Below the pieces are notes generated by a model that made no database searches, was not told the origin of the DNA, and worked only from the letters and a program-made list of their open reading frames with translations. The translations under genes were made by a program, and so were the position numbers. From NCBI GenBank assembly GCA_001874305.1, contig MPCU01000009.1, positions 62,001-126,000 on the forward strand: a stretch of 64,000 nt of DNA, in the 5' to 3' direction. Positions 26,426 through 35,737 of this stretch are shown one piece after another; the first letter of the stretch is position 1; each line of letters opens with the position of its first letter. Origin of the DNA: Bacteriovorax sp. MedPE-SWde (GTDB taxonomy: Bacteria; Bdellovibrionota; Bacteriovoracia; Bacteriovoracales; Bacteriovoracaceae).

Positions 26426-28174
26426 CTAGTTATTATCTAGATAAGCTTTAAGAAGTTTTGCTCGAGATGGATGTCTCAGCTTTCTCAATGCTTTTGCTTC
26501 GATCTGTCTAATACGCTCTCTTGTAACGAAGAAATCTTGACCAACTTCCTCAAGTGTATGGTCTGATTTTTCACCAATACCAAAACGCATTCTTAGTACT
26601 TTTTCTTCTCTTGGAGTAAGAGTTGAAAGTACAGATCTTGTTTGTTCAGAAAGAGTAATACTCATAACAGCATCTGCTGGAGAGATAATCTTCTTATCTT
26701 CAATGAAGTCACCTAGAGATGAATCTTCTTCTTCACCAATTGGTGTTTCAAGAGAGATCGGCTCTTTTGATATCTTCTGAACTTTCTTAACTTTATCAAC
26801 AGGCATTTCCATTCTCTCTGCAATTTCTTCAGGAGTTGGCTCTCTACCTAGTTCTTGGATAAGTTGTCTTTGTGTTCTAACCATCTTGTTGATTGTTTCA
26901 ATCATGTGAACTGGGATACGAATAGTTCTTGCTTGGTCAGCAATAGCTCTTGTAATCGCCTGTCTAATCCACCAAGTAGCATAAGTTGAGAACTTGTAAC
27001 CACGACGATACTCGAATTTATCAACGGCTTTCATAAGACCGATGTTTCCTTCTTGAATAAGGTCAAGGAACTGTAGCCCTCTGTTTGTGTATTTCTTAGC
27101 AATAGAAACAACTAGTCTTAAGTTAGCTTCAACAAGTTGAGATTTTGCAATATCAGCTCTTTCTTCACCGCTTAAGATAATTTTATATACTCTTTCAATA
27201 TCGTCGTAACTCATACCTGCTTCAAGAGATAATCTTCTTAGCTTTCTAAGGATGTCTTCTTGGTTTCTAACAAGCTGCTCTACTTTGGCATCAGTAGTAT
27301 AAAGTTCTTTTGCAAATGCTCTCTTAAAAGCATCGTCTTCCATAATTTGATCATAAAGAACTTTGTAGTCTTCAAGATTTGGAACTTCTAAGAACTTAAA
27401 GATTCTTTCTTGTTGCTCATAAAGGTCTTTAAATTGTAGGAAGTATTTCTTAACAGGCTCAACAAAGCTGTTAATGATTTTTCTGTTAAAAGTAAGATCC
27501 GCTAAAACTAGAGAGATCTCATTAATTTCAGTTTGTTCTTTTTCGTTGTACTTTCTAAGTGTTCCATCTTCGTTGATTGTTTCATCTAATAGGCTTTGAA
27601 GTCTGTCACAAACAGAGAAGATAACTTCTTTAGTTTTCTCAATGTCTTTATTTGATGACTCGTCATCCAGTCCACGTACTAATTCTTTTACAAATTCTTT
27701 GTGATCCTCAAGTCCTGAGATCTTTTCTTTTAATTTGATAATTTCTTGAATCGCGTGTGTAGACTTTAGAGATGAAAGAATAATTTCTCTTTCACCTTCT
27801 TCAATTTCTTTAGCAATAACGACTTCACCTTCTCTTGTGAGTAGGGCAACTGATCCCATTCTCTTAAGGTAAAGTTTAACTGGATCTGTAGAAGCACTTC
27901 TTAATTCAGCTCTTTCTTCTTTTGAGAGAGTTTCTTCGATGATTTCTGTACCGTCTAATTTGATACCTTCATCTTCCTCTTCTACAACTTCGACCTGAAT
28001 GTCGATGCTTTCTTCTTGAACCGCAAGCATGATGTCATCAACATCATCTGGCTCAATAATACTCGCTGGAATCGCGTCGTTGATTTCTTCTGGAGTAAGG
28101 TAAGTTTGTTCTTTTCCTCTTCCAATTAATTTTGAGAAATCTTTCGATTTTAAAAAGGCTGCAGCGCTAGACAT
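26426..28174 (-). CDS. rpoD: RNA polymerase primary sigma factor RpoD (sigma70)
   Basis: This is the housekeeping sigma factor (582 residues). Region 1.1 is acidic (residues about 15-85). Region 1.2 begins [20 protein letters not shown]. Region 2 has [19 protein letters not shown] and the -10 recognising [15 protein letters not shown]. Region 3 carries [13 protein letters not shown], and region 4 ends with the -35 helix-turn-helix [22 protein letters not shown], here cited in part ([15 protein letters not shown]). The nonconserved insert between 1.2 and 2.1 is about 170 residues, as in E. coli. It follows dnaG as in the classic macromolecular-synthesis operon, without rpsU. Confidence 0.98.
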   Translation of the reverse strand: MSSAAAFLKSKDFSKLIGRGKEQTYLTPEEINDAIPASIIEPDDVDDIMLAVQEESIDIQVEVVEEEDEGIKLDGTEIIEETLSKEERAELRSASTDPVKLYLKRMGSVALLTREGEVVIAKEIEEGEREIILSSLKSTHAIQEIIKLKEKISGLEDHKEFVKELVRGLDDESSNKDIEKTKEVIFSVCDRLQSLLDETINEDGTLRKYNEKEQTEINEISLVLADLTFNRKIINSFVEPVKKYFLQFKDLYEQQERIFKFLEVPNLEDYKVLYDQIMEDDAFKRAFAKELYTTDAKVEQLVRNQEDILRKLRRLSLEAGMSYDDIERVYKIILSGEERADIAKSQLVEANLRLVVSIAKKYTNRGLQFLDLIQEGNIGLMKAVDKFEYRRGYKFSTYATWWIRQAITRAIADQARTIRIPVHMIETINKMVRTQRQLIQELGREPTPEEIAERMEMPVDKVKKVQKISKEPISLETPIGEEEDSSLGDFIEDKKIISPADAVMSITLSEQTRSVLSTLTPREEKVLRMRFGIGEKSDHTLEEVGQDFFVTRERIRQIEAKALRKLRHPSRAKLLKAYLDNN

Positions 28175-28213
28175 AAAAGTTTTCTCCTAAGATCATATAA
28201 TTGCCTTTCGGCT

Positions 28214-30160
28214 TTATTTGAGACTGTGTAATTTCTTTTCGATACCGTGTATTTCAATCATAAGAGTAGTTAGTTCATCTTCAGTTCTTACGTTCATTCT
28301 CTTGATACGTAACTCTGCTTTTTTCTCTCTTAGATTTTCTTTGATTAAATTTTTTCCTAAATCTACGATCATCTTTTTTGCTTTTTCTGCATCAAGAGTT
28401 AAACCTGTATATTTTGCAACGGCCTTATTTACTAGTTCTTCTAAGTCGAAGTCTTTCGCGATTGCTAATGCAAAGTTTTTAAACTCTTTGATATCGATTT
28501 CAAAAATGATTTCACGTAATTTTAGAACATACTCTTTTACCCTATCTGAGCCCATAAAATCAAGTAAATCGCTCATTTCATCATACTCAAGGCAATTCGG
28601 ATATTCAATTAATGTCATCACTAAAATCTCTTCAACTTTAGAGATTTTATTCGTGTCATTTGGCATCTCAATTGCAGGAGGTGCTTCGTTTAAATACTCT
28701 TGAATTTGGATCTCTTCTTCGGCAAGAATTGATGGTGGGGGACCCATTTCGTATGGAGCATATTCCGGAATATTTTGTTGATTACTTGGTTGTTGACTCT
28801 TTTGTTGAGGCTGCGCAGATCTTGAAAAACCTTGAGAGCCCTGTGAGTCTTTAGAACTGAGAAAGTTACCATAGTCTTCAAGAATTTTGTCTGAAGCAGA
28901 CTTGAGACCAAGTCTTTCTGCCCATTTGATCAGTCTCTCCGTGGCCTTAAGGTCTTTCTTAAGTGGAGAAACAATTTCAAATGCATCTTGAAGAAGTTTG
29001 AGCTTGGTATCTATAAGCTCTATTGGCTGATCTGGACAAAGCTGATCAAACTGAAAGTCGATAAACGGCTTTGCTGTATCAATTTTTGTTTGAAGCGCAA
29101 TTGATCCTTCGGCAATCAGGAAGTCGTCTGGATCCTTGTGTGGAGAGAACTCAACATACTTAGGAATGATTCCAGCGGCTAATAGCATTTTATTTATACG
29201 GATAGATGCATCCATTCCTGCGTTGTCAGAATCCAGAGCTAAAGTAATATTCTTTGTAAGAGACTTTAAAGTTCTTAACGAATTATCACCAAGCGCAGTT
29301 CCCATGATAGCAACAGAATGCTCAAATCCTTTTCTAAATGCCGAGACCTGGTCCATATTTCCTTCCACTAGAAGGACGGAGTCCCTCTTTCTAATAAAAG
29401 GTTTTGCAAGATGAAGACCATAGAGGAGGTTTCTCTTGTTAAATATTAAAGACTCTTTTGAATTCATGTACTTAGCTTTCTGATAGTCATGAATAGCACG
29501 ACTAGTGAAACCTATTATTTTCCCGTAGTGGTCCCAGATAGGAAACATTATTCGGTCCCTAAAGGTATCATAATGGGACTGTCTTTCTCTATCGATCTTA
29601 ACAAGACCAGTTTCAATAGCAGCGTTTAGAACACCCTGCTGGTCCTTCTTTGGAAGAGTCGATATATAATTTAGAATGGTATTTTTCTTTGGGGCGAAAC
29701 CAAGCTTATATTCTTTAACAAGGTTGTCTGGAATCTCTCTCTTCTTCATGAAGTCCGTGAACTCTTGAGGGTGAGATTTCATTCCTATCTGATGATAGAT
29801 TTCACTCGCGGCCTTAGTTATTTTCTCTGCATAGACTAGCTCTTGTGATTTCTCTTTCTTATCTGTGTAAGAGTCGAAGTCTATTCCAAACTTTTCACAA
29901 ATATCTTTAAGTGATTCTACAAAGCTGAGGCTGTTGAGATTCATTACAAAATCAAAATGAGTAGTTCCCGCACCACAAGCGAAGCATTTATAGATTCGCT
30001 TTTCATCTGAAACACTCATCGAAGGATTCGAGTCAGCGTGGAAAGGACAGACACCCATGTGATTAGATGACTTTCTAGTTAAAAGAACGCCGTATCTCTG
30101 AATAAGCTCAGAGATAGGTATTTCATTAACTATCTTTTCACGCAGCTGCTGTAATGACAT
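28214..30160 (-). CDS. dnaG: DNA primase
   Basis: DnaG makes RNA primers at the replication fork (648 residues). The zinc-binding CHC2 domain is at the N terminus (CPFHADSNPS, then YKCFACGAG). The catalytic core follows with VEGNMDQVSAF and ALDSDNAGMDAS, the TOPRIM metal-binding Glu and DxD. A Gln/Ser-rich linker (about residues 445-475) leads to the C-terminal DnaB-interaction domain (about 500-648). Length is slightly over the usual 600. It sits between trmB and rpoD with 30- and 39-base gaps, so the three are probably co-transcribed. Confidence 0.97.
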   Translation of the reverse strand: MSLQQLREKIVNEIPISELIQRYGVLLTRKSSNHMGVCPFHADSNPSMSVSDEKRIYKCFACGAGTTHFDFVMNLNSLSFVESLKDICEKFGIDFDSYTDKKEKSQELVYAEKITKAASEIYHQIGMKSHPQEFTDFMKKREIPDNLVKEYKLGFAPKKNTILNYISTLPKKDQQGVLNAAIETGLVKIDRERQSHYDTFRDRIMFPIWDHYGKIIGFTSRAIHDYQKAKYMNSKESLIFNKRNLLYGLHLAKPFIRKRDSVLLVEGNMDQVSAFRKGFEHSVAIMGTALGDNSLRTLKSLTKNITLALDSDNAGMDASIRINKMLLAAGIIPKYVEFSPHKDPDDFLIAEGSIALQTKIDTAKPFIDFQFDQLCPDQPIELIDTKLKLLQDAFEIVSPLKKDLKATERLIKWAERLGLKSASDKILEDYGNFLSSKDSQGSQGFSRSAQPQQKSQQPSNQQNIPEYAPYEMGPPPSILAEEEIQIQEYLNEAPPAIEMPNDTNKISKVEEILVMTLIEYPNCLEYDEMSDLLDFMGSDRVKEYVLKLREIIFEIDIKEFKNFALAIAKDFDLEELVNKAVAKYTGLTLDAEKAKKMIVDLGKNLIKENLREKKAELRIKRMNVRTEDELTTLMIEIHGIEKKLHSLK

Positions 30161-30190
30161 ATGAGTATGGTTCTCTATTAAAAAATGTTT

Positions 30191-30895
30191 CTATGAAGGT
30201 TTATTTGATCTTAGAACAAACGCCTTGATATTGACACCTTGACCGAGAAAAATCTTTTCAAATTTCGTCTTAAAACTTGCTAGGAAGTGCTCTGGCGCCT
30301 CGTTCCATAAGTCAGTAGAAGAAAACTCAAGAGTGAAAAGGTCTTGATTTTCAATGACTTCCTTCATCCACTCACCATATCCGTCATGATCAGTTTTTAT
30401 GAAGAAATATCCACCTGGTTTTAGAACCTTATAGGCCCTTTCAAGAAATGGCTTTTGGAAAAGTCTCTTCTTATTATGTCTGGCTTTTGGCCATGGATCA
30501 GGAAAGAAGTAAAAGATCTTATCTAGTTCACTATCATCGAACATATATTCGACTCTTTCACCCTTTGCTCTTAGGTATCTGAAGTTTTGGTGAGGGTGTC
30601 TCGATAGTTTCTTAGCAAGAGCGTAGCTTCTCTTAAATCTATAATCGAGTCCTACGTAGTTGATTTCAGGATTATTTTCACTGAACTCAAGCATGAAGTG
30701 TCCGTAACCACTTCCTATCTCTAGTGCAAGCTCAGCATCTCTTTTAAATACTTCTGAGTTCCACTTTCCACGATTGGCCTCTGCTTCGTGATCACGAAGT
30801 ACAAACCCTTCATATTCTGACAACTTATCATGGTAAGGATTCTTGTGTGTATATTCAAAATCTTCAGTAAATGTCTTATCTACTTTCTTATCCAA
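30191..30895 (-). CDS. trmB: tRNA (guanine-N7-)-methyltransferase
   Basis: TrmB uses S-adenosylmethionine to methylate G46 in the variable loop of tRNAs (234 residues). The SAM-binding site is ALEIGSGYGHFML. The family signature FYFFPDPWPKARHNKKRL is complete and includes the catalytic Asp-Pro-Trp-Pro-Lys. An N-terminal extension of about 50 residues (DFEYTHKNPYHDKLSEY) precedes the fold, as in several deltaproteobacterial homologues. It is the first gene of the group leading to dnaG and rpoD. Confidence 0.95.
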   Translation of the reverse strand: MDKKVDKTFTEDFEYTHKNPYHDKLSEYEGFVLRDHEAEANRGKWNSEVFKRDAELALEIGSGYGHFMLEFSENNPEINYVGLDYRFKRSYALAKKLSRHPHQNFRYLRAKGERVEYMFDDSELDKIFYFFPDPWPKARHNKKRLFQKPFLERAYKVLKPGGYFFIKTDHDGYGEWMKEVIENQDLFTLEFSSTDLWNEAPEHFLASFKTKFEKIFLGQGVNIKAFVLRSNKPS

Positions 30896-31017
30896 AAGTT
30901 GCTCCAGTAAAGTGAATTTAAATGTTGCACTTAGTTAACAGAAATAGAGTAATTCGACAAGCGAAGGGAGCATTTTAATGAATTTTTTGACTTAATTATT
31001 TGAAATTTGAGGAGTGT

Positions 31018-31278
31018 TCACTTTTTCAGGAGGTCTGAGATTATTTGGGCAGCTTTTTTGGCCATGGCGGGATCCTTTAGCTTCTTTTCAATCGCTTTTT
31101 TGAACATCTCGATCTCGGTTTTCTCTTGAGTGTTCTTTTCTTTAGAGTTCTTAGATCTATCGATTGCTGGTTCCATATCGCTCTTCTCTTTATTAGAAGT
31201 GGTGAGCTTCTTGTTTAGAGATTTCTCACCACTTGTCTTATTTTCTTTAAATAGATTTTTAAATTTTCTAGCTGGCAT
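31018..31278 (-). CDS. Small Lys/Glu-rich hypothetical protein
   Basis: The product is 86 residues, about a quarter lysine and otherwise Glu, Ser and Asn, so mostly disordered. The C-terminal part (KKAIEKKLKDPAMAKKAAQ) is predicted helical. It has no signal peptide. It starts three bases after the neighbouring small gene stops and so shares its mRNA. Function is unknown; nucleic-acid or nucleoid association is possible from its charge, but that is a guess. Confidence 0.6.
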   Translation of the reverse strand: MPARKFKNLFKENKTSGEKSLNKKLTTSNKEKSDMEPAIDRSKNSKEKNTQEKTEIEMFKKAIEKKLKDPAMAKKAAQIISDLLKK

Positions 31279-31281
31279 TGA

Positions 31282-31506
31282 TTAAGCAGCTGCTTCAGGA
31301 GAGGTTTTACCTTTTCTGATTTTGCTAACTCTTTCCATATGATCTTCAATAACTTCATATAGCTCTAGATCAGTAGTATATGGATCCATACCTTCTGGCA
31401 TTGTAGAGTAAACAACTTCTTCATTTACTTCTGCGAAGATATACCAAGTATTTCCAAGTTTTTGAAAAAGTACGTCTTTGCTCTTTTGTTGTGCAGTTGT
31501 ATTCAT
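31282..31506 (-). CDS. Small conserved-looking hypothetical protein
   Basis: The product is 74 residues: a short beta-rich domain (VLFQKLGNTWYIFAEVNEEVVYST) and a helix containing LYEVIEDHMERVSK. I do not recognise it. The start is supported by a GGAGG-type site (the minus-strand sequence reads CCAGGAGGG before the ATG). A perfect 6-bp hairpin lies about 25 bases upstream in the leader. It is followed closely by the lysine-rich small gene. Confidence 0.65.
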   Translation of the reverse strand: MNTTAQQKSKDVLFQKLGNTWYIFAEVNEEVVYSTMPEGMDPYTTDLELYEVIEDHMERVSKIRKGKTSPEAAA

Positions 31507-31531
31507 ATTCCCTCCTGGATAGTTAGATAAG

Positions 31532-31549
31532 AGAAGCGTCGATGCTTCT
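31532..31549 (-). promoter_or_regulatory. Leader hairpin upstream of the small-protein pair
   Basis: AGAAGC and GCTTCT pair perfectly around a six-base loop, 26 bases before the start at 31506. No U-tract follows it on the minus strand. Its role is unknown. Confidence 0.3.
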
Positions 31550-31648
31550 ATTGGTTACATCTAGCTTTTCGGGAGGGATAAAGCATTTCTTAGAAATATT
31601 AGGCTTTATTTACGAAGCGGAAAAGAATGCCTTAAATAGGCTAAGTGT

Positions 31649-32614
31649 TTAATATCTGTACATTATTCCGGCTACATATGCGAAAGTAACTTCACTTGAT
31701 ACAGAGAAATCCTCCTGACTCCAAGAGGCGGGTATATCTGCTGGGGCACTGGCGGATAATGTGTAGGGAAGGTTAAAGTTAATGGCCGGACCATGTATAA
31801 AGTCGATATATCTATTTCCCGCAAACCCTCTATGGATGAAGAGGGTTGAGAGACTTCCCGAAATGGATAGACCAGTGAATGTTCTCTCCTCTTCTTCGTC
31901 ATTAACGATATCCTGCATCTGTACAAATGTTCTGTGATAATTAAAGCCAAGTTGAAATGATGAATCAATTTCAAAAGTTTCTCTACGGTAGAAAGTATAG
32001 TTTATGACTGGTCCAGCACTAAAGCTAGCATGTGTCTCTGTAGAGAAATTTCTATCGGTAAATTGAAATTCATTACGACCAGTTTTCGCACCGATGTGAA
32101 AGCCGTAGTAGAAGCGGTTTTGAAGATCAAACTTAGGTCTTCTTAAGAACTTCATTTCCATTGAAGCAGAGTTATTGATTTGTTCTCTCTCTCTTGGCCT
32201 ATTGTAGCCGTAGGAAGATGAGATACCTTGTCCGTAGTTAATGTTCATAAGGGCTTTCTTGGCCCTGCTGTGGGTAAATGGATAGTTCTCAGGGAGAGGC
32301 TCATCGATGATATAGTCAGTAGGATCAGTATTCATTGTTATATTTTCATCTAATTCATCGAGATCATTATGAATGAGTTTTACATAAGACTTTAGAACGT
32401 AGCCGTCCATGCCGTCTTTGGTAATTGTTTTGTAGTAAACATCATTATCAATTGAGTTGTCGTTTATAAAAATGACTGAGCCTTTTCTTACTGACATGAG
32501 AGTTGTCGATGACTCATTTTTTTTATAGAGAATAGGTGCTTCTAATACTTTTATCACGCCATTTATTGCAAAAGTATTTAACGAAAAAAGAATTGGTATT
32601 AAAAACTTATTCAT
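31649..32614 (-). CDS. Secreted protein with N-terminal SH3-like domain and C-terminal beta-barrel-like region
   Basis: The product is 321 residues with a signal peptide (about 1-17). Residues about 20-80 (KVLEAPILYKKNESSTTLMSV and GYVLKSYVKLI) read as a bacterial SH3 domain, which usually binds peptidoglycan or proteins. The C-terminal 180 residues alternate polar and aromatic/hydrophobic residues and end with ...AGIMYRY, a terminal aromatic like an outer-membrane beta barrel. The gene overlaps the preceding one by four bases. Function is unknown; a wall-linked outer-membrane protein is the best guess. Confidence 0.6.
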   Translation of the reverse strand: MNKFLIPILFSLNTFAINGVIKVLEAPILYKKNESSTTLMSVRKGSVIFINDNSIDNDVYYKTITKDGMDGYVLKSYVKLIHNDLDELDENITMNTDPTDYIIDEPLPENYPFTHSRAKKALMNINYGQGISSSYGYNRPREREQINNSASMEMKFLRRPKFDLQNRFYYGFHIGAKTGRNEFQFTDRNFSTETHASFSAGPVINYTFYRRETFEIDSSFQLGFNYHRTFVQMQDIVNDEEEERTFTGLSISGSLSTLFIHRGFAGNRYIDFIHGPAINFNLPYTLSASAPADIPASWSQEDFSVSSEVTFAYVAGIMYRY

Positions 32615-33555
32615 AGGTTTATCTCGAATTGTTTACCGATTTTGAAAATAAAACTTCGGTGATACTTGTCCGTATTAGTAATTCCATTTGTATTTAATAG
32701 AGCATTATTTGGAAAAATTAATCTTTCCTGAGCAAGCTCTAGAGAAATTAAATTATCTTTCCATTTTATAATTGGACCAATTGAAAAACGATTTTCTTGT
32801 AGAGAAATACTTTGATCAAAGACTACGGCTTGACCATAAATTGTTTTTTCTGCCTGCGCGAAAAAACCAATTTCTGTTTTTTCATTATAGCGCCAAAAAT
32901 GAGATACTTTTAGACCTAAATTAGCAAATGACCATTTGAGACTTTGACCCGTAACTTGGTTTAAACTTATAACTCCCATCATAGGAATAAGCATATTATT
33001 CTTAAGACCAAATTCAGAAGTTATTCCCATTGATGAGAGAGTCTCTTTTTCAGGAAATATGTCATAAGTATGGTTTCCTCTTGATACAAGGAGGTTTAGT
33101 AATAATTGCTGATCGTTATCAATAGACTTGTAATTGACAATGTCTCTAACGAAACTAACCTTCTTCGGTGTTAAAGAAACTTTGTTATCAAGCTTTTTTA
33201 GGTCACGTGAGTAACATATAAATACCGCTTTTCCTTCTTTGTTAAACAAGAATGAAAAAGGACTTCCAATAGATACTTCCTCGGCCTTTAAAACTCTGGC
33301 GCTTGCCGTCTTATAATTCTTTTTCCCGTCAAGAGTTTGAATAAGTGAGTTCTTTTTTAGAACAGCAGTAAACTTTTGTGTCGCGAAACTATTCTTAGTG
33401 TATTTGAATCTTTTTGGTGGGATTTTATAATCTTTTAAGACCCCAGTGTTATTTTTGTTACTAAGCTTATTAAGTAATGACGTTTGCTCTAAAGAGAGAT
33501 CATCTGCACTCGCAATAAAAGAGAAAAGTATTATGAAAATTATTCTTTGATACAT
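32611..33555 (-). CDS. Hypothetical secreted, probably outer-membrane protein
   Basis: The product is 314 residues with a signal peptide (about residues 1-17, cut near SADDL). The N-terminal half is Lys-rich. The C-terminal half (from about residue 170) shows repeated short amphipathic beta strands such as KTEIGFFAQAEKTIYG and HRSFIFKIGKQFEINL, suggesting a barrel or beta-sandwich. It overlaps the NUDIX gene by 16 bases and the SH3/barrel gene by four, so the three are co-translated. No family is recognised. Confidence 0.6.
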   Translation of the reverse strand: MYQRIIFIILFSFIASADDLSLEQTSLLNKLSNKNNTGVLKDYKIPPKRFKYTKNSFATQKFTAVLKKNSLIQTLDGKKNYKTASARVLKAEEVSIGSPFSFLFNKEGKAVFICYSRDLKKLDNKVSLTPKKVSFVRDIVNYKSIDNDQQLLLNLLVSRGNHTYDIFPEKETLSSMGITSEFGLKNNMLIPMMGVISLNQVTGQSLKWSFANLGLKVSHFWRYNEKTEIGFFAQAEKTIYGQAVVFDQSISLQENRFSIGPIIKWKDNLISLELAQERLIFPNNALLNTNGITNTDKYHRSFIFKIGKQFEINL

Positions 33556-33956
33556 CTTAACGCCTCTTTAAAAGCTTGAAAGTTGTTGGCATGGCCAAAG
33601 TCTTTTTCTGATAAATCATCAGAGTTACACCATCTAAAAGATTGATGTTCTTCCTCACTTATAGTGACTCTGGTGTCATCTACTTCAGCATAATAAACTC
33701 TTTCTTCGACATCTCTGTCCCATCTATCGTGAAACTTAAAAACCATATCAATAAGGTGAACTTCACCTTTTAAGCCAGTTTCTTCTTCAAGTTCTCTTGA
33801 TGCTGCATCTTCCCAAGATTCATCACCATCAACTGACCCTGTTACATTCTGCCAATATTCACCGCGATCTTTCTTCGTTTGAAGTAGGAGAGTGTTAATA
33901 TTGTTATTTGTGCGATGCAGGATTATGACCTGGACTTTCTTGTGTAGCTCATTCAT
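33540..33956 (-). CDS. NUDIX hydrolase (NudB-like)
   Basis: This cleaves nucleoside-diphosphate-linked substrates using magnesium (138 residues). The Nudix box GSVDGDESWEDAASRELEEE continues with TGL and fits G-x5-E-x7-REUxEExGU exactly. The surrounding pattern (VQVIILHRTNNNINTLLLQ, then YWQNVTGSVDG) resembles dihydroneopterin triphosphate diphosphatase (NudB) and related housecleaning enzymes. It is the first gene of a minus-strand operon with two secreted proteins, which is probably coincidental. Confidence 0.87.
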   Translation of the reverse strand: MNELHKKVQVIILHRTNNNINTLLLQTKKDRGEYWQNVTGSVDGDESWEDAASRELEEETGLKGEVHLIDMVFKFHDRWDRDVEERVYYAEVDDTRVTISEEEHQSFRWCNSDDLSEKDFGHANNFQAFKEALRCIKE

Positions 33957-34087
33957 GAGCTAATTTTAACAAATTGCAGCTATTCTTCGGGCCTGCGGCA
34001 TCTTTTTCTTTAAATAAGTCTTACATTTGGCCTTTGATGCGTAGCGAATTTTTGATAGATTTAGTAAGTTTTGGTATGTTGTGCGCT

Positions 34088-34747
34088 ATGGATTTTCTAC
34101 CAATAATAAAAACACTATCACTTGCCCTTCCAGGCTTCCTTTTGGCAATTGTTTGTCATGAGGCGGGACATGCTTTAATGGCCCTAAGGTATGGAGATGA
34201 CACGGCAAAACTACAGGGAAGATTATCCCTAAACCCAGCAGTTCACTACGATCTAGTTGGAACGGTTATTTTCCCAATGATTGGTATCATGCTAGGTGGT
34301 GTGCCATTTGGTTGGGCGAAGCCAGTTCCTGTTGATCCAAGAAGATTTAAGAATATGAAATCTGGAATGTTCTGGGTTAGTTTTGCAGGCCCATTGGCCA
34401 ATATTCTACTAATGATTTTATCAGCGTTTCTTTACGCTTTTATCTATACACAAGTACCTGCAACATTTGGCCTAAAGGGACAATTCTTAGGAATGCTTGA
34501 ATACTCAGTGTTCATAAATATCCTTCTTGCAGTATTTAACTTGATTCCTTTTCCACCACTTGATGGTTCAAAAATGGTTTCAACATTCTTAGATTATGAA
34601 GCAGCAAGAAAATATGAAGAACTCCAAAGATACAGTTTTATATTCATTCTGATTCTTTGGTTTACTCCAATATTTAGTTACATGATAAGACCGGCAACGA
34701 TGATGGGTTACTCGCTCATTAATTTCTTTGCTGGAATTTTAGGGTAG
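34088..34747 (+). CDS. M50-family membrane metalloprotease (site-2 protease-like)
   Basis: This is an intramembrane zinc protease of the small M50 group (219 residues from the ATG at 34088). The in-frame extension to 33974 begins with a TTG without a ribosome site and is not typical of the family. Zinc ligands are HEAGH (about residues 23-27) in the second helix and the late Asp in PFPPLDGSKM. GRLSLNPAVHYD and PFGWAKPVP are family signatures. About five to six membrane helices are visible. It lies 11 bases upstream of scpA, a gene order common in many bacteria. Substrates are unknown. Confidence 0.85.
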   Translation: MDFLPIIKTLSLALPGFLLAIVCHEAGHALMALRYGDDTAKLQGRLSLNPAVHYDLVGTVIFPMIGIMLGGVPFGWAKPVPVDPRRFKNMKSGMFWVSFAGPLANILLMILSAFLYAFIYTQVPATFGLKGQFLGMLEYSVFINILLAVFNLIPFPPLDGSKMVSTFLDYEAARKYEELQRYSFIFILILWFTPIFSYMIRPATMMGYSLINFFAGILG

Positions 34748-34758
34748 GGAACACACAC

Positions 34759-35727
34759 ATGTTAGACACAACAATTAAGGTCAAGACAGACTACTTCGAT
34801 GGTCCGCTCGCCCTTCTACTGATGCTTATTCAAAAAGAGCAAATGTCAGTTAAAGAGCTAGACTTGACTAAAATTACACAACAGTACCTTGATTACCTCG
34901 CTAATATGAAAGAGTTAAACTTTGATATTGCAGGTGACTATCTCTACTTAGCAGCGACGTTAGTTCTACTTAAATCTAAGAACTGTGTAACTGAAGGCGA
35001 GAGTGATACTCTTCAGTCTGAGCTTAACGGATCAGCGGCCCTAAATATCACGTGCCATGCAGAGCTTGTGAGACGCCTTGAAGAGCTTCAGCACTTTCAG
35101 AGAATGGGACAAAAGCTTCTTGGACTTCCTCAAAAAGGTAAAGATATTTTTGTTAAACCTAAGATCAACAGAAAAGAAATTGTTAACTCTATTCTAACTC
35201 CAATGGACTTAGAGAAGTTAACTCTTACAATGGTTGATTTCATATTCAGACAAAATAGAAAATATACAGTTGTAAAAAGAGACAGACTTTCAATTGTTGA
35301 AAAGCTTGAGTTCTTAAAGAGCTATCTTGAAGTTGGACAAAAAACTAACCTAGAAGAGCTTCTATTAAAAGATGATACGAAGAAAACAGAAGGACCAGAT
35401 GTTGACTCTGGCTATACTTCTGAAAGTAAAATTACAGCTTCGGAAGCAGATGAAAATGAAGTAGAAGAGGATGAAGAATCTCACTCTACAGATAACGTTG
35501 TTATTACATTCATCTCTCTATTAGAGCTTGCTAGATTAAATAGAATTAAGATTTTCCAAAATGAGAGTATGGGAAATATATATGTAGATGTTGTTAAGTC
35601 ACTTGATGACTTCGATATTACTCAGGCCGATGGTTTTGAAGAGGAATCAGATGGCGCACCTAAGATTAATCCAGAAGATTTAGCCGCAACTGCAGTAGAC
35701 ACACCTGCCGCAGCGACTTTACAGTGA
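34759..35727 (+). CDS. scpA: Segregation and condensation protein A
   Basis: ScpA is the kleisin that bridges the SMC dimer in chromosome condensation (322 residues). The N-terminal domain shows DYFDGPLALLLMLIQKEQM, cited in full at 19 residues, then DYLYLAATLVLLKSK, the family hallmark. The C-terminal winged helix (VITFISLLELARLNRIKIFQ) binds the SMC head. An acidic linker of about 40 residues (SEADENEVEEDEES) lies between them. Length exceeds the usual 240-270 because of this linker and an Ala-rich tail. It is followed after ten bases by scpB, and both form the SMC accessory pair. Confidence 0.93.
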   Translation: MLDTTIKVKTDYFDGPLALLLMLIQKEQMSVKELDLTKITQQYLDYLANMKELNFDIAGDYLYLAATLVLLKSKNCVTEGESDTLQSELNGSAALNITCHAELVRRLEELQHFQRMGQKLLGLPQKGKDIFVKPKINRKEIVNSILTPMDLEKLTLTMVDFIFRQNRKYTVVKRDRLSIVEKLEFLKSYLEVGQKTNLEELLLKDDTKKTEGPDVDSGYTSESKITASEADENEVEEDEESHSTDNVVITFISLLELARLNRIKIFQNESMGNIYVDVVKSLDDFDITQADGFEEESDGAPKINPEDLAATAVDTPAAATLQ

Positions 35728-35737
35728 GACATAAGTA

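Noticed and set aside
28218-28703. 161-codon plus-strand frame opposite dnaG
   Set aside because: It is antisense to the conserved C-terminal region of DnaG; low-complexity Ser/Phe composition is the signature of a complement shadow.
31018-31506. Toxin-antitoxin pair
   Set aside because: Two small overlapping-style genes fit the size, but neither has a recognisable toxin or antitoxin motif.
33974-34087. N-terminal extension of the M50 protease from a TTG
   Set aside because: No ribosome site; the family normally begins close to the ATG at 34088.
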